Shown: positions 30,760 through 51,000, numbered from the stretch's first letter. The stretch: DNA of 64,000 nucleotides from Chloroflexota bacterium (GCA_016861025.1 BOKO01000004.1:310001-374000), one strand, 5' to 3'. Notes: generated by a model not told the origin, from the letters alone. Program-made: numbers and translations.

Positions 30760-30965
30760 CGCACAGCCACATCGCTGCGATTTCAGCATTTTGTCTGCGT
30801 CATCTGTCGGATTTGTTCTGAATCGATCTTTAGTATGATCCCCACATCACCGTATTGCTGAACACCCTCTGCCGTCGGTGAATATACACAAAGCACTGAT
30901 TTTTTTGCTGCCAAATTGAACTCATAAGAGACCCTTTATTTACTCTCGAGAGGAGGGGCGGCTGG

Positions 30966-38204
<7,239 letters not shown>

Positions 38205-38290
38205 AGAGGAGGGGCATGAGAAAATGAGTGACGCGCCATCGCAGCCGGCAAATTGTAAGCTTTGTAAGCTAACAGCCATTTGATAAGGGA

Positions 38291-38319
38291 TTGACACTGG
38301 TCACCTGATTTGCTATAGT
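38291..38319 (+). promoter_or_regulatory. Near-consensus promoter of the surface-protein run
   Basis: TTGACA (38291-38296), 17-base spacer, TATAGT (38314-38319); identical hexamers and spacing to the promoter at 12300. It lies about 200 bases before the first gene (38519), whose GTG follows AAAGGAG. The rest of 38205-38518 shows no gene; a GTAAGCTTT direct repeat occurs near 38255. Confidence 0.65.
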
Positions 38320-38518
38320 TGCCTCCACTACGGCCTATAGGTCATTCTCCTGTTTGTTTTGCTATCCGTAAAATCTCTTTCGGGTCTCCTCCGATCACAT
38401 TCGCGCACCACCACCTTCGTGTCTTTGCGCGCCTGTACAGTATGGGAATCGTTGAACTAGCGATTCGCGACATTTTTATTTTTATTTGCTTGGATATCGC
38501 TGGATAAAGGAGCGCGAA

Positions 38519-39301
38519 GTGCCAAGCGCTGTGCGTGACCAGTCTTTACACCGATTCCCCATTGTTGCTGCGGTCTATGCCGCCCGACTGCAAAGCATCT
38601 GTGGACTCGGCGCAATCTCGATAGCTGCCGTGTTATTTCTAGCATTGGCTTTGCACATAAGCTTGTTTTCTGCGCCTGCACAAGGTATGAGCGCACCGGA
38701 TGCAGCCGAGCAGACGGCGCCGGCTTTGGTGCGCGCCGCCAACGGCGTCTTGCCGTTGGGCGGGATCAGCGTGACGCTGGCAGTGAGCGTCAGTAACGTT
38801 GTCAATCTCGGCGCTGTGACTGCGGAGCTCGGGTATAACAACACCGTTCTTGCGCCCGTGCATTGTCGGCTCAATCGAGCTGCCTTTTCAGTAGGATTAT
38901 GCAATCTCACGTATGACAGCAATGGTGACGGCATTGCCGACGCCGTGCGTTTCAACCTGGCGACGTTGTCGGGCGTATCGGCGTCAGCTAATGCGCCGCT
39001 TATGCTGGTTGAGGTTTCCTGGATTGCCACCGGCACGGCTGCCGTCGGTATGACAACGCCGTTGAGCACAACAGTTTCCAACTTCGCCAATTCGGACGGC
39101 GCAGCGTCGCCATTTACAACCCAAGACAGCCAGATCGCATTCGAAGCAGCGCCGCAACCCACCGCAACACCGCTGCCAACCAATTCACCGATCCCCACCC
39201 CGCTCACCACACCCGAAACGACCCCGACGGCCGGTTCACCTACGCCACCTACCCCTGGCGGCGCTGCTGCGATTTTTCTTCCGGTGGTGGCGTCTCCGTA
39301 A
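38519..39301 (+). CDS. Secreted cohesin-like protein with C-terminal LP-V-type motif
   Basis: 260 residues from a GTG at 38519 with AAAGGAG seven bases before it. A membrane/signal helix lies at about 30-52. One cohesin-like beta-sandwich follows (about 75-205): SVTLAVSVSNVVNLGAVTAE, LGYNNTVLAPVHC, and a calcium loop YDSNGDGIADAV. A Thr-Pro linker (about 215-248) precedes the C-terminus AAIFLPVVASP. Cohesins normally bind dockerins; related domains occur three genes downstream. First gene of the run driven by the promoter at 38291. Confidence 0.75.
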   Translation: MPSAVRDQSLHRFPIVAAVYAARLQSICGLGAISIAAVLFLALALHISLFSAPAQGMSAPDAAEQTAPALVRAANGVLPLGGISVTLAVSVSNVVNLGAVTAELGYNNTVLAPVHCRLNRAAFSVGLCNLTYDSNGDGIADAVRFNLATLSGVSASANAPLMLVEVSWIATGTAAVGMTTPLSTTVSNFANSDGAASPFTTQDSQIAFEAAPQPTATPLPTNSPIPTPLTTPETTPTAGSPTPPTPGGAAAIFLPVVASP

Positions 39302-39394
39302 CTACGTTCGGATGACCGTAGCCATGCACCGTTTTTGCATTCGGAATGCCAGTTGCTATGGCAGCTGGCGCTATTGACGAGAGAGATACAAGAT

Positions 39395-42004
39395 ATGGGC
39401 AAGCGAACCATTGCTGGGCTAACCTTTACGTTGCTTGCATCACTCTTTGCCGCTGTTTTGCTGAATATTGTTTGGCTGAATAGCCGTCAAGCCAACGCGA
39501 TGGCGGCTGGCAGCCCCGTGGCGGTGCAGCAGGCGCAGCCGGCGAGCGCGACCGTTGTCGCCAGCGGCGACATGCTCACGCAGACCTTTACGCTGCAAGC
39601 CGGCTGGAACACGATCTATCTGGAGGTCGATCCGATCAACACCTCGCCGCTGGTTGATCCGGACGGCGCCGGCCCGCTGCCGCCCGCGCCCGAACTCAGC
39701 ACGCTGGAGGCGGTCTTTGCCACTCTCACCTGTACCGACTGTCTGGAGAGCGTGTGGACGTGGAACGTGCCGGTCTCGCGCGTCGACTTCATCGTCAACC
39801 CCGCCGAAGGGCTATGGGATCAGCCGGGCTGGAAGCGCTACTTTGCCCCCGGCGCTTTGGGTCCCGACGGCGAATCGCAGGCGTTCCTGACCGACCTGCT
39901 GACGCTTTACGCCAACACCGGCTATCTGGTCAAGCTGCGCGACGATTTCACCGGCGGCGCCACGCTAACCGTAGTGGGCAAACCGGTTGTGGCGGGGCGG
40001 CGTTGGGTCAAGGATTCGTACAACCTGAGCGGCTTTCCACTGCTGCCCGGCGCTGAGCCGACCGTGCAGCGCTATTTGGGCGCATCGCCTTTGACCGAGG
40101 TCTATCGCTTGAGCAAGGGTGGCGAGTGGGAGGCGCTTATGCCCACCGATACACTTCGTTACGGTGAAGCGTATCTTGTTTATTTTGATGCGACATCGAG
40201 CGCGCCGGAAAATTTCGTGGCGCCGGTCAATCTTGCCGGGCTGTTGAGCGACGGCATGACCTTCGCCTCCGGGTTAGGGAGACGCAGCGGCAACTTCCAG
40301 GTGCAGAATCTGACGACGCAGCCGGTCACGCTCACCGTGGCGCTGCTCGACGGCGCGGGCGTGGCGCTGCGCATGACCGCGCCGATTACTGCCGAGCTAC
40401 GCGCACAGCCAGCCCAGGTGACGGCGCCGGCCAATAACGCCGTGCGGCTCGATTTCGCCCTGCTCTCCGCCGAGCAGCCGCGTGATGGCGTGGCGTTGCT
40501 CTCAATTGCCGCGCCGGCCTTGGGCGTGCGCTGGCTGGTTCCGGTCTCTGCCAGCGGGCTATCGTTGGCGGGGCTGTGGGTGGGTGAGGTGGTTGTTAAC
40601 GACGTGAGCGAAAGCCGGCTCGGCGCCACCAACATCGAAGCGGGTGCATTGACCATTGCGCTGCGCCAGCGCAATCTCTCCGGTGTGCGCGGCGCGGCGG
40701 AGCTACAAGAGATTGTGACCGGTGGCAGCGTGGCGACCGCCGTGACGGTGACGCTGGCGCTGCCCACGCCCGACCAGGTGACGGCGCCGACGCCCATCTC
40801 CGCCACCGTGCCCTATGTGGCGGGCTACGTCTTTGTCGACGCCAACCAGAACGGCCAGCGCGACGCCGATGAGACCGGCATTGCCGGTGTTTCCGTCACA
40901 CTGGTCGGCATCGGTGTGCAGCAGACAAATGCCGAGGGTCTCTATCTTTTTGAAAATGTCGGCGCCGGGACATACTCCTTGAATTTCAGCTCACCGGCCG
41001 GCTACACGAGCGCTTTCAACGTGTTAATTCCAGGCGCAAGCACAACAACCGCCAACGCCGTTCCGGTCCAGGTGACCGTCACGGCTGATGGCGTTTCCGC
41101 CGTGACGCCCGCAACTTATCTTCAGCAGGTGTTGCCGCCGCCGTACACGCTGCCCTTCGAGGACGCCACCGGCGCACGCATCGAGCCGCTGCTGAATCTG
41201 GGGTTGGTGACGGTGCACGACGCCGCGCTGTGGACAGTCGGTCCGGGCGGCTGCAGCGACCGTCTCCAACAGCGTAGGGTGATCGGGCAGGCCATCAACG
41301 GCTATCTGACCGCCTCCTTGAGCCGTGCGGCGATCAACCCAGGGCTGGCAGTGGATGATCTGCTGCTGGGCGGCGGCAGCGATTACGCGATTGTCGTGCA
41401 GCGCGCCGGACAAGAAGTGGCGTGCGGCGAGGTCGTGATCGGCGCGCCGACGCGGCTGGCGGACGGCAGCGGCAGTGAGTTCCGCTACCGCGTGATCCTG
41501 CGCGTCGGCGCCGACGGCCGCGTCGAGCTGTTGCCCTACTATCGCTTTGACGAACGCCAACGCATCAGCAGCGCCGCCTTCAGCCTCACCGACTCGTTGG
41601 CGGCGAACGGGCGCGTCACCGACCCAGGCAGGCTGCTCAACTTTGCCATCGCCATTGCCGCCAACGACCCACTCAACCCCTACAAGCACAAATATCATCC
41701 TGACCACGACAATCTGGACGCGCGTTTCATTGCCATCGACCTCAACACCGTGCCGCCGCATCTGTGGGAATCGTACGCGGTGCAGCGTCGCATCGGGCTG
41801 ACGTTGACCGACGATCCGCCCGGTTTCAGCGGCGCCGAGGCGGCGGAAATGGCGCTCGAAATGGATTGGGGCGGCATGACCTGGGGCGGCCTCTACAAGG
41901 AAGTGGTGCAGGGCATTCACAAGAACGCCATCACTGCACGCGGCTACTTTGTGATCCAGCATGTGCTGATGGCTGAAGACCTGCAAGCACAGGAGTACGA
42001 CTAG
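39395..42004 (+). CDS. Secreted multidomain protein with SdrD_B domain and a conserved-looking HPDHDN motif
   Basis: 869 residues from the ATG at 39395. Signal helix (about 8-35). The N-terminal domain (about 60-300) has LQAGWNTIYLEVDP, a CTDC pair and several Trp-rich strands; a middle beta-rich region follows. An SdrD_B-type domain with a calcium loop (VDANQNGQRDADETG) sits near 480-550. The C-terminal domain (about 590-869) contains NPYKHKYHPDHDNLDARF near 763-775 and WGGLYKEVVQGIHKNAI. From memory, similar AGWN and HPDHDN modules occur together in uncharacterised large secreted proteins of other phyla; I could not check. It ends 13 bases before the giant gene, so the two are probably co-translated partners. 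Confidence 0.75.
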   Translation: MGKRTIAGLTFTLLASLFAAVLLNIVWLNSRQANAMAAGSPVAVQQAQPASATVVASGDMLTQTFTLQAGWNTIYLEVDPINTSPLVDPDGAGPLPPAPELSTLEAVFATLTCTDCLESVWTWNVPVSRVDFIVNPAEGLWDQPGWKRYFAPGALGPDGESQAFLTDLLTLYANTGYLVKLRDDFTGGATLTVVGKPVVAGRRWVKDSYNLSGFPLLPGAEPTVQRYLGASPLTEVYRLSKGGEWEALMPTDTLRYGEAYLVYFDATSSAPENFVAPVNLAGLLSDGMTFASGLGRRSGNFQVQNLTTQPVTLTVALLDGAGVALRMTAPITAELRAQPAQVTAPANNAVRLDFALLSAEQPRDGVALLSIAAPALGVRWLVPVSASGLSLAGLWVGEVVVNDVSESRLGATNIEAGALTIALRQRNLSGVRGAAELQEIVTGGSVATAVTVTLALPTPDQVTAPTPISATVPYVAGYVFVDANQNGQRDADETGIAGVSVTLVGIGVQQTNAEGLYLFENVGAGTYSLNFSSPAGYTSAFNVLIPGASTTTANAVPVQVTVTADGVSAVTPATYLQQVLPPPYTLPFEDATGARIEPLLNLGLVTVHDAALWTVGPGGCSDRLQQRRVIGQAINGYLTASLSRAAINPGLAVDDLLLGGGSDYAIVVQRAGQEVACGEVVIGAPTRLADGSGSEFRYRVILRVGADGRVELLPYYRFDERQRISSAAFSLTDSLAANGRVTDPGRLLNFAIAIAANDPLNPYKHKYHPDHDNLDARFIAIDLNTVPPHLWESYAVQRRIGLTLTDDPPGFSGAEAAEMALEMDWGGMTWGGLYKEVVQGIHKNAITARGYFVIQHVLMAEDLQAQEYD

Positions 42005-42017
42005 AGGAGAGTGCGCC

Positions 42018-45000
42018 ATGCCTGGCAGCCGCACGAATCGCACAACCGGAACGCCGACAACTTGTCTCACTGTTCGCCAGATTGGGGACAACGCCATGAA
42101 GCAATTCGCATTGTTCTGCACGGATCGCCTGATTCGCCGCGTCGCGCGCCTGCTGCTCGCCCTGGCCGTGAGCGCGGCGGCGCTGATGGCTGGCAATGCC
42201 GTCGTACGCGCTCAGAGCACGCCGATCGAGGAGTTCAACGATCAGCGCGTTGCCTTCAGTGAAGCCAACTATCCGTGTACAACGCCGCTGGTCTACACCC
42301 TGAACTTCTTCGACGATTTCACGATCAGCAGGGTGGAATTCGAGTTTGTGGCGACGCACACCTATCGCGGCGACGTGCGCGTCACGATCATCTCGCCGGC
42401 CGGCACCTCGGTGCTTGCGATTGCCAGCGCTGGCGATCCCTTTGACAACTTCAATGTGCGTCTGGCGGACGACGCCGTAAATCCGATCAACAATGGCGCC
42501 AACGACAACGTTGATTTGCCAACACGCCGCTTTGTGCGTCCAACCAACCCGCTCAGCCCCTTCGTCGGCCAGAACGCGCAGGGCGCCTGGCGTGTACAAA
42601 TCTGCGATGCGCTCCTCGGCGATGCTGGCGAGACGCGACTGAGCCTGCTGCGCCTCTTTGGGACGACCAACGAAACCATGCGTCCTGTCGGCTATTGGCC
42701 TCTCAACGAGGGCAGCGGCGCGACGACGGCGGACCTCTCGGCGTTTGGGCGCACCGGCGTGCTGCGCAATGGTCCTACCTGGACGGCAGCCACGCCACCC
42801 GCCATCCAGTTCGACAACCCGAGCGCCATGCGCTTCGACGGCGTTGACGACTTTGTCGAGGTGACGATGCCCACCGGTTCGATTCGCTCGTTTACGGTCG
42901 CATTCTGGGCGCGGCGCGAGGCGCTAAATCGCGCCGATTGGATCATCGGGCGCGGCATTGCCTCGACCAATTTGGGGCTGCATATCGGCTTTCGCGACAC
43001 CAATGTCTTCTCGTGCGGCTTCTGGAACAACGATCTGGTGACGCCTGCCTACACCGACACAGATTGGCATCACTGGGCCTGCACCTACAACCATGAGACC
43101 AACTTGCGCCAGATTTATCGAGATGGCGTGCTGGTTGCGCAGGACACGCCGACGACGGATTACCTTGGGCGCAGCGGCAATCTGGTCATTGGACGCCTGA
43201 TCGCCAACATTTCCAGTTTCTTTCGTGGCTCACTTGACGATGTGCGGCTCTACTCGCGTCCGTTGGTGAGCGGCGAGGTGCGCAACCTTGCCATCGGTGT
43301 GGTGGGCGTCTGTCATGCACGGCTGCCCAACGGCGTCGTCTATTCAAGCTCGCCGCAGGCGCCCTTTGCCTTGCAGGACGCCGTCGACGCCGCCACGCCC
43401 GGCGCGACCATCAGAGTGGCGGGAACGTGTACCGGCGCTCAGTTACGCAGTGGCTCGGTGCAATTGCTCAACCTCAACAAGAACATCACCATCGAGGGCG
43501 GTTATTCGACCAGCAACTGGGACACGCCCGATCCACGCGCCAACCCGACCACACTCGATGCGCTCGGCGTGGGGCGCGTCGTCTTCGTGCGCCCATCCAC
43601 CACCGTCGTGTTAAATAATCTGATCATCACCGGCGGGCGCGCCCCTGACGGCGCTGCAGGTGCAGATGCTACAACAGCAGGCGCCAACGGCGAGAACGGC
43701 AGAGCGGGCGACGACGGGGGCGGCATCTATAATGCGGGCAATCTCACCATTCGCAATAGTACGCTTCATAACAACGTGGCTGGCAATGGCGGTGTGGGTG
43801 GCCGTGGTGCGATCGGTGTAACCGGCTCCGATGGCGCTGGTGAGGGCTTTTTGGTTAGTGCACAAAGTGGCGGAACCGGTGGAACCGGCGGAAGCGGCGG
43901 CGCTGGCGGCGCCGGTGGTCGTGGTGGCGCGATCATGACGATTTCTCCGCTGACAGTCGAGGGCTGCACCTTCACTAATAACCGGTCAGGGAACGGTGGA
44001 ACTGGTGGCATCGGCGGTACAGGCGGCACAGGCGGTCGCGGCGGAAATGGCGGATTTCTCTTCTCTGCCGGAAACGGTGGGACTGGTGGACTGGGCGGTG
44101 CAGGTGGAGTTGGTGGGCTTGCTGGCGATGGCGCCGCGATCTACGCTGCCGGCAGCACAGTGACGGTGCGCAACAGCACGCTCACCGCTAACTTTGCGGG
44201 AGCTGGTGGCAGCGGTGGTAGAGGCGGCGTTGGCGGTGTTGGCGGCAGGGGTGGCGATACAGTGGCTGCACTGCCCGCAGGCAACGGCGGAACCGGCGGG
44301 CAAGGTGGCAATGGCGGCAGCGGCAATCGTTCTGGCATCGGTGGACTCTTCAATAATGCTGGCGCCGTCAACGTGAGCCATGCGACTATCGTTGGCAACA
44401 ACGCCAGTGTGGCTGGCAACGGTGGTTTGGGCGGCAATGGCGGCGCCGGTGGAAGCGGCGGTGGTCGCAGCGGTGGCGGAACCGGAGCGCTTGGTTCCGC
44501 AGGCGCTTCTGGCGGCGGCGGCAACGGTGGCAGCAACGGCCCGTCCGGCCTCGGTCGCGGGCTGGCGCAAACGCTGTCGGGAAGTATGCTGGTTGCCAAC
44601 ACAATCGTCGGCAACAACGCCGGCGGCAACTGCGTTGGGCCGGTCAATGTCAACCAATACAATCTGTCTACAGATGCGACGTGCGGGATGGCGGAGGTTG
44701 TGACCGATCTGCGTCTCGGCGCGCTGGCTGATAACGGCGGCCCCACCCTGACCATGTGGCCGCAGCCCGACAGCCCAGCGCTCGACCGCGGCGACCCGGC
44801 GTTCAACCAATCGGGCGCTGTCGATCAGCGCGGTCGACCGCGTGTCGCCAACGGGCGCACCGACGTCGGCGCGGTGGAACTCAACCCGGTCTGTTTTGCC
44901 AACAACGGGACGACCGTTTTCCGCAGCGAGAACAGTCTGGCTGTGCAGACGGCGGTCGATTCCCTGGGTGTGGCTGGCGGCACAGTGCGCATCGCCGGTG

Positions 45001-48000
45001 TTTGCACAGGCGCTGAACTGCGCTCCAACCGATGGCAGCTTGCGTTCATTACATCGAACCTGGCGTTGCAAGGCGGCTGGAACAGCGCTTTCACCATCTT
45101 CAACCCAGAAAGCCAGCCCACCGTGCTCAACGCAGCCGGAGCCGGTCGCGTCCTCTATCTGGGCGGGACAGCGCGCGTACAGGTGAGCGACCTGACGCTT
45201 ACCAATGGCAACGCAACTGCGCTGCAAGGGCAAATTACAGATGGCAACGGTTGGTTCTCCGGCGGCGCCGTCTATGTCGAGTCCGGCGTGGTTGCAGGTC
45301 TGCTTCGCACGCAGGTGACAGGCAGTACGGCGCCAACTCACGGCGGCGGCATCTACAATGCGGGCGTGCTCTCGGTGACGCAATCGTCGGTGCTCTCCAA
45401 CACCTCTGGCGCCAATGGCGGCGGCATCCGCTCTTCTGGTGTGCTGACGCTCACCGAATCGACAGTGGCGAATAACAGTGCACCCTTCACCTTTGCAGGC
45501 ATGGGCGGCGGTCTCAACATGGCGGGTGGCGCCGCTGCGCTGCAGCGCTCGTCAATCTACAACAATCAAGCTGGCTTTGGCGCTGGCGTCTTCATCGGTG
45601 CAGGCGCATTGACTGCCTTGAATACGACGCTCTCCTCGAACGTAGGCGGCACCGGTGGTGGCTTGTTTGTCCAGGCGGCGGGAAGCGCTGATCTCCGATT
45701 CGTCACGATTGCCAATAATAGCGCAGCGGCGGGCGGCAGCGTAGCGAACTACAGTACAAACACGCAGGTGCTGGCGTCGATTGTGACGGTGTCGGCGGGG
45801 CAGACCAACTGTTTTGGCTCGCAGCCGCTCCGCTCTAACGGCGGCTACAACCGCATCAGCGATCTGACCTGCAACCTGCTGGGAGCGACTGCCGACGATA
45901 GCCAGAATGTGGCGAACATTCAACTCGAGCCGCTCAGCGATAACGGCGGCCCGACGCTGTCGCACAAGCCGGCGGCTGACCCTAACATCGTCGACATCAT
46001 GCCGAATTTTGTCTGCCAGACGAACTTCACCGGACTCGATCTGGTTGACCAACGCAACCGTATCCGCCCCAGCCTGGGCATCCGCCAGGAAGGCGTCGTC
46101 GTGCCGCCGGCGGATTGGCGCTGCGATGCGGGTGCGGTGGAGCTTGGTTCGGAGCAGCAACGCGTCTGTGGCGCACCACTGCTGCTTGGCTTTGTGGGTG
46201 GCGCACCGCAGTTCAGCGACCCGCTGCGCTGCGACGTGACGACCATCGCCGAGGCGCTCGACCGCGCGCAGACTGGCGATACGATCATCATCAACGGCGT
46301 CGTCACCGAAAGTGTCGTCGTCAATAAGAGCGTCACCATCCGCGGCCCCTTCTTCGAGGAGATCACGCCGGGCACGCATATGGGCTACGTGCAAGGCAGC
46401 CTGCTGCCGCCGACGAGCGACGGCGCAGGCAATGGCGGCGTCTTCCAGATTCAAGCCGGGCGCGAGGTGACGATCGAGCAGCTCAACATCCGTCACGGCG
46501 CGGCGGCGCGCGGCGGCGCCATCGACAATGCCGGCGACCTGACGCTTGACGGGGTGACAATCTACGCCAGCCGCGCAGCGAACGGCGGCGCGATCTACAA
46601 CGCCGGTTCGTTGCAGATCGTCAACAGTACAATCGTGTCGAACACCGCCAGCAGCGGCGGCGTGATCCAGAATGGGGCTGGGGGGACGCTTGGCATCCGC
46701 TATGCAACGATTGCAGGCAACAGCGGCGTGATTATCCAGAATGAGAGTGCAAATGCGGCGACAGTCGCGGCCTCGATCCTCAGCGCTCCGACATCAGGTC
46801 AGTGCACTGGGGCGATCGCGGCGGGCGGCGGCAACATTGCGCACAACAACACCTGTCTGCCCGGTGCGGTCAGCGCCGATCCGTTGCTCGGTCCGCTGCG
46901 CGACAACGGCGGACCCACACTGACGCGCGCCATCGGCGCCGACAGCCCGGCAGTGAACATTGCAAGCTGCACGGTTGGCGTCGATCAGCGCGGGCGCGAA
47001 CGGTCGGGCGACGCAACCTGCGACGCTGGCGCGGTCGAGTACGCACCGGCAACGCTTACGGTCTGCGCCAGTTGTGTGGCTGACGCCGGCGCGCTGCGTT
47101 TCACCAACCTGCAAGAGGCGCTGAACATGGCGATGTCCGGCGACGAGATTGCAATCGAGGCGGGCGCGTACACCGGCAACTTCATTGTCTACAAGGATGT
47201 CACGCTGCGCCACGCCACCATCGATGTCAGCTTGTTGACCCGCGAGCAGTCGATCGATGTACGTGCGATCTTGCAGGGTTCGACGCGCTCGCTGCGCGAG
47301 CAGCAGCGCTTGCAAGCGCCCTCCGGCTCGGTGTTGAGCGTCTTCAGCTACGCGGCCACACCGGCGAGTGGCACGATTGCGCCCGCCAATGATGTCAACG
47401 TCGTGCTGCGCGGGCTGACCGTGCGCCGCGGCATGAACCGCGTCGGCGGCGGCATCTACAACCGCGGCAACCTGACAATCTACGATTCCACCATCGAAGG
47501 GAACGCCGCCATCAACGGCTGGGCAAACATCGACCAGGGCGTCGTCGTCGGCGGGCAGGAAGGGCGCGGCGGCGCCATCTTTAGCAGCGGCGCGCTGGCG
47601 CTCTATCGCTCCACGGTGTCGGGCAACCAGTCTGAATTCTATGGCGGCAGCATTTACATTGCCGGGACCGCAGCGCAGCGGGCCACTGCGCTGATCGAAT
47701 CGAGCACGCTTGCCGACAACCGGTCGGAGCGTCTGAGTCGCCAACATGTCATGGTGATCGACAACGACATCCTCAACTCTGGCGAGGTGCGCTTCATCCG
47801 CCCGATCACCGAGACGCTTTCGGGTGATGAGATCATCTTCCAAAACAAGCTGCCCTTCCAGATTCTGCTGATCATCAACGACAGCGGCTGCAACCGCGCC
47901 AACCTGACGCTCAGCCCGGCCACGTTGAGCACCGAACCGCTGATCTGCAGCACTTCCGGCAGCGATCGCACCGTAACGATTCGCGCCGATGGGCTGGATC

Positions 48001-51000
48001 AGGTGCAGGCGTCGATTACTGTGCGCGCGCTCAGCTTTGTCCCTCGAGGCCAGGCGCTCTACGTCGATGATTACAGCGACGTGGTCGTGCGCTCCTCGAT
48101 CCTCGACAACCTGGCTGGCTCCGGCGCCAACTGCGCCGGCTCAACCAACGGCACGCTTTGGACGTTGCGCTCGGGCAACTATAACCTGGTCAGCGACCGC
48201 TCGTGTGGCTTTATCGAGGCGCAAGACCTGCGCCCGGCGCCTGGTCAGACACTGCCTGCGCAGCTTGGGCCGTTGCAGGACAACAACATCATTGACTTCC
48301 AGGCGCGCACCATCTCCGGCTATGCGCACACGCATGCGCTCCTGCCCAATAGTCCGGCCATCGATCAGATTCCGCCCGAGGTCTGCCAGGCTGCCACGCA
48401 GCAAACAATCAGCCTGATCAGCGGCAATCTCAACCGCACGATCGAGGTGGGCGACATCCTGCAATGGAGCAGCAACGTCGCCAGCGTGGTGATGCTCAAC
48501 GACGGCTACGCCGACGCCCGCCAGATCGAGCTGACCGGCAGCGGCAGCCAGTTCGTCTCAGCGGCGGTGCAGTTCAACACGTCTGGCGTCTTCAGCTATC
48601 GCGTCTACACCACGGCGGATCGTCGGGGCGGCGCCACCGGCGTGATCACTGTCAACAATCGCACGCGCAGCGCCGACCAACGTGGCATGGCGCTGCCGCA
48701 AGCCGGCGTGAAGAACCGTTACTTCTGTGACATCGGCGCCTACGAATTCCAGACCTGGGTCGTCGGTCAGCCGCTGCCGCGCCCGCCGATTGCAGTGGGC
48801 ACGCAGGCGCCGCGTTGGGCGTTGGGCGCCAGCCAGCTCGACACCGAGGACCCGCCCTATCACACCTGGAGCGCAGCGACCTCGCAGAACTTCCCGTTGC
48901 GACCATCGCCCAACGACGGCGACGCCGATATCGAGCCAAACGAGATTCTGGCGGTGAGCTGGAAGACCAGCAGCGAACCGACCTCGCAGGAGAGCATCAA
49001 GTTGTCGGGCATCGTGGTCTGGCCCGACAACCCGCAGCTTCACATCTCCGGCACGCCCGTCAACCTGGTGCACAACCAGGTGAACGATGGCTTCCTGGTC
49101 TCGGCGGTGCGCGCGTTTGAGGGGTTGTCGCCCGCTGATGACGCCGCCGGCACGATCTATAACAGTAACGTCTTCATACGCACCGAGCTGCTCGCCGAGC
49201 AGGGCGATTCCTATTCGGTGGTGGTGCTCGGGCGCGGCAACCAGGCGAACGCCACGCTGAAGGTCAAGGTTGTCAAGACCATCAGCTGGAACAGCACCGG
49301 CGTGCGCGACGTGCGCAACGAAGCCACGGTCTGCACCATCGGTGCGCCGCTCGCCTACAGTTTTGTCGATGCGGCGGGCGTCACGGTCACGCACAGCGAC
49401 CCCGAAGGGCGCAGCGGCTATATCCTCAGCGGCATCGCCTTCGACGGCGTGATGACTGCCGCCGCGCTGCCGGTGACGCAGAACACCGTCGACAACCTGC
49501 TGCCGCCGGCGCATGTACGCGAGACGCGCGAAGGCTACATCACGCCGGTGCTCAATGTAGCGCCGACCTTCAACGACGCCGACACGCTCAACGGTGGCCA
49601 TGACATGCGCATCGCCTGGTATCGCCCAGATGAGCGCAATGTGGCGTGGCCCGTCAAGAGCGTAGGCTATCGCTGTCTGTGGCCCGCCAACCCGCCGCAG
49701 ATCGTGATCGCCAGTGAACTTGGCTCCGAGATCGATGGTCAGACTGTGCTCGATCCTGACCTCTTCGGCAGCCCGACTGTTTACCATCAGCCCAGCGTCA
49801 ATGTGCCGGGTTACAATCCTAACGACGAGCACGCGCTGCTGGCTGCTTCCAACCTGGGCAACAAGGAGCCGGCGCTCTATGCGCTGCGCACCGACCTGGC
49901 GACGCAGCCCTACGTATTGCTCAAATACCGCGACCCGCGCGAGGACAACCGCCTCAAGATCGCTGTCTACCAGGTGCGGTTGACGCGGGCGCCGCAGCCG
50001 ATCACGAACACCAGCCTGCTCTCCGGCACGATCACAGTGCTGGCGGGCCAGAGCGGTGGCGCCAGTGTTGCCGCCGCAACAGTCGGCGCTGCGGCCGCGC
50101 CGCCGGTGACACTGCGCATTGGCAGCGGCGACCTGCCTGCGGGCGGCGTGGTGCGCGTGCCGGTGGAGGCGCTCGGCGCGCAGAACCTGTATTCGATGAC
50201 AGTGCGCGTGCGCTACGACCCGTCGCTGCTGCAGCCGACGGCGTGCGTCACCAATCGCCAGGACTTTGTCGAAGCGCCCTTCGGGCTGGAACTCCAGACC
50301 GACGCGCCGGCGCGCCCGCTACGTGTGATCCGGATGCAAGCTGTGCTGAGCTCGGGCGCCGACGTGCAATATCTGTGGAATTTTGGCGACGGCTCGACGC
50401 GCATCGCCGGGCCGAGCGTCAGCCATGTCTACGGCGCGGTGGGCACCTACACCGTGACGGTGACGGCCTCGACGGGCGGCTTTGCGCCGCTGAGCGCCTC
50501 GACGACGGTCGTGGTCGCCAACAACGCGCTGCCCGGACGCCTCTCGCCGCCCACTGCGACCGGCTGTCGCATCGAACCGGATGGCAGCGCCAACGCGTTG
50601 GTGCTGACGCTGCGGGCGCGCAATAAGCACGGCGTGAGCGGCGCGCTCACGCTTAGCGACATCACCTTCCGCGGCGTCGGCGCCGCGCCGGCGGGCGACA
50701 CGCCCACTACGCTTGCGCTCTCGGCGCCGAGCCTGTTGGGGCCGGATTACCGGTCGCTGCGCTACGACGTGACAGCAGGCAACCCGATCTTTGCGCCGAC
50801 GCCGTTGCGCAACCTGCTCGACATCCAGCCGTGTGCGCAGACCAAAGCCGCCGACCTGACGGCGCGGCCCTTCTGGAAGGACTTCAAGGGCGGGCTGTGG
50901 GCGCGCGCCGCCGGGCAGATGGATGTGCTCTACTATTACCCGGTGCAGCCTGGCTTCCACTTCAGCGACGCACAGGCAGCCACCGTCGGATTGGGCGGCT

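Noticed and set aside
43986..45383. 465-codon open frame opposite the Gly-rich part of the giant gene
   Set aside because: Produced by reverse reading of GGC/GCC-rich codons; composition is Ala/Thr/Ser-rich without motifs.
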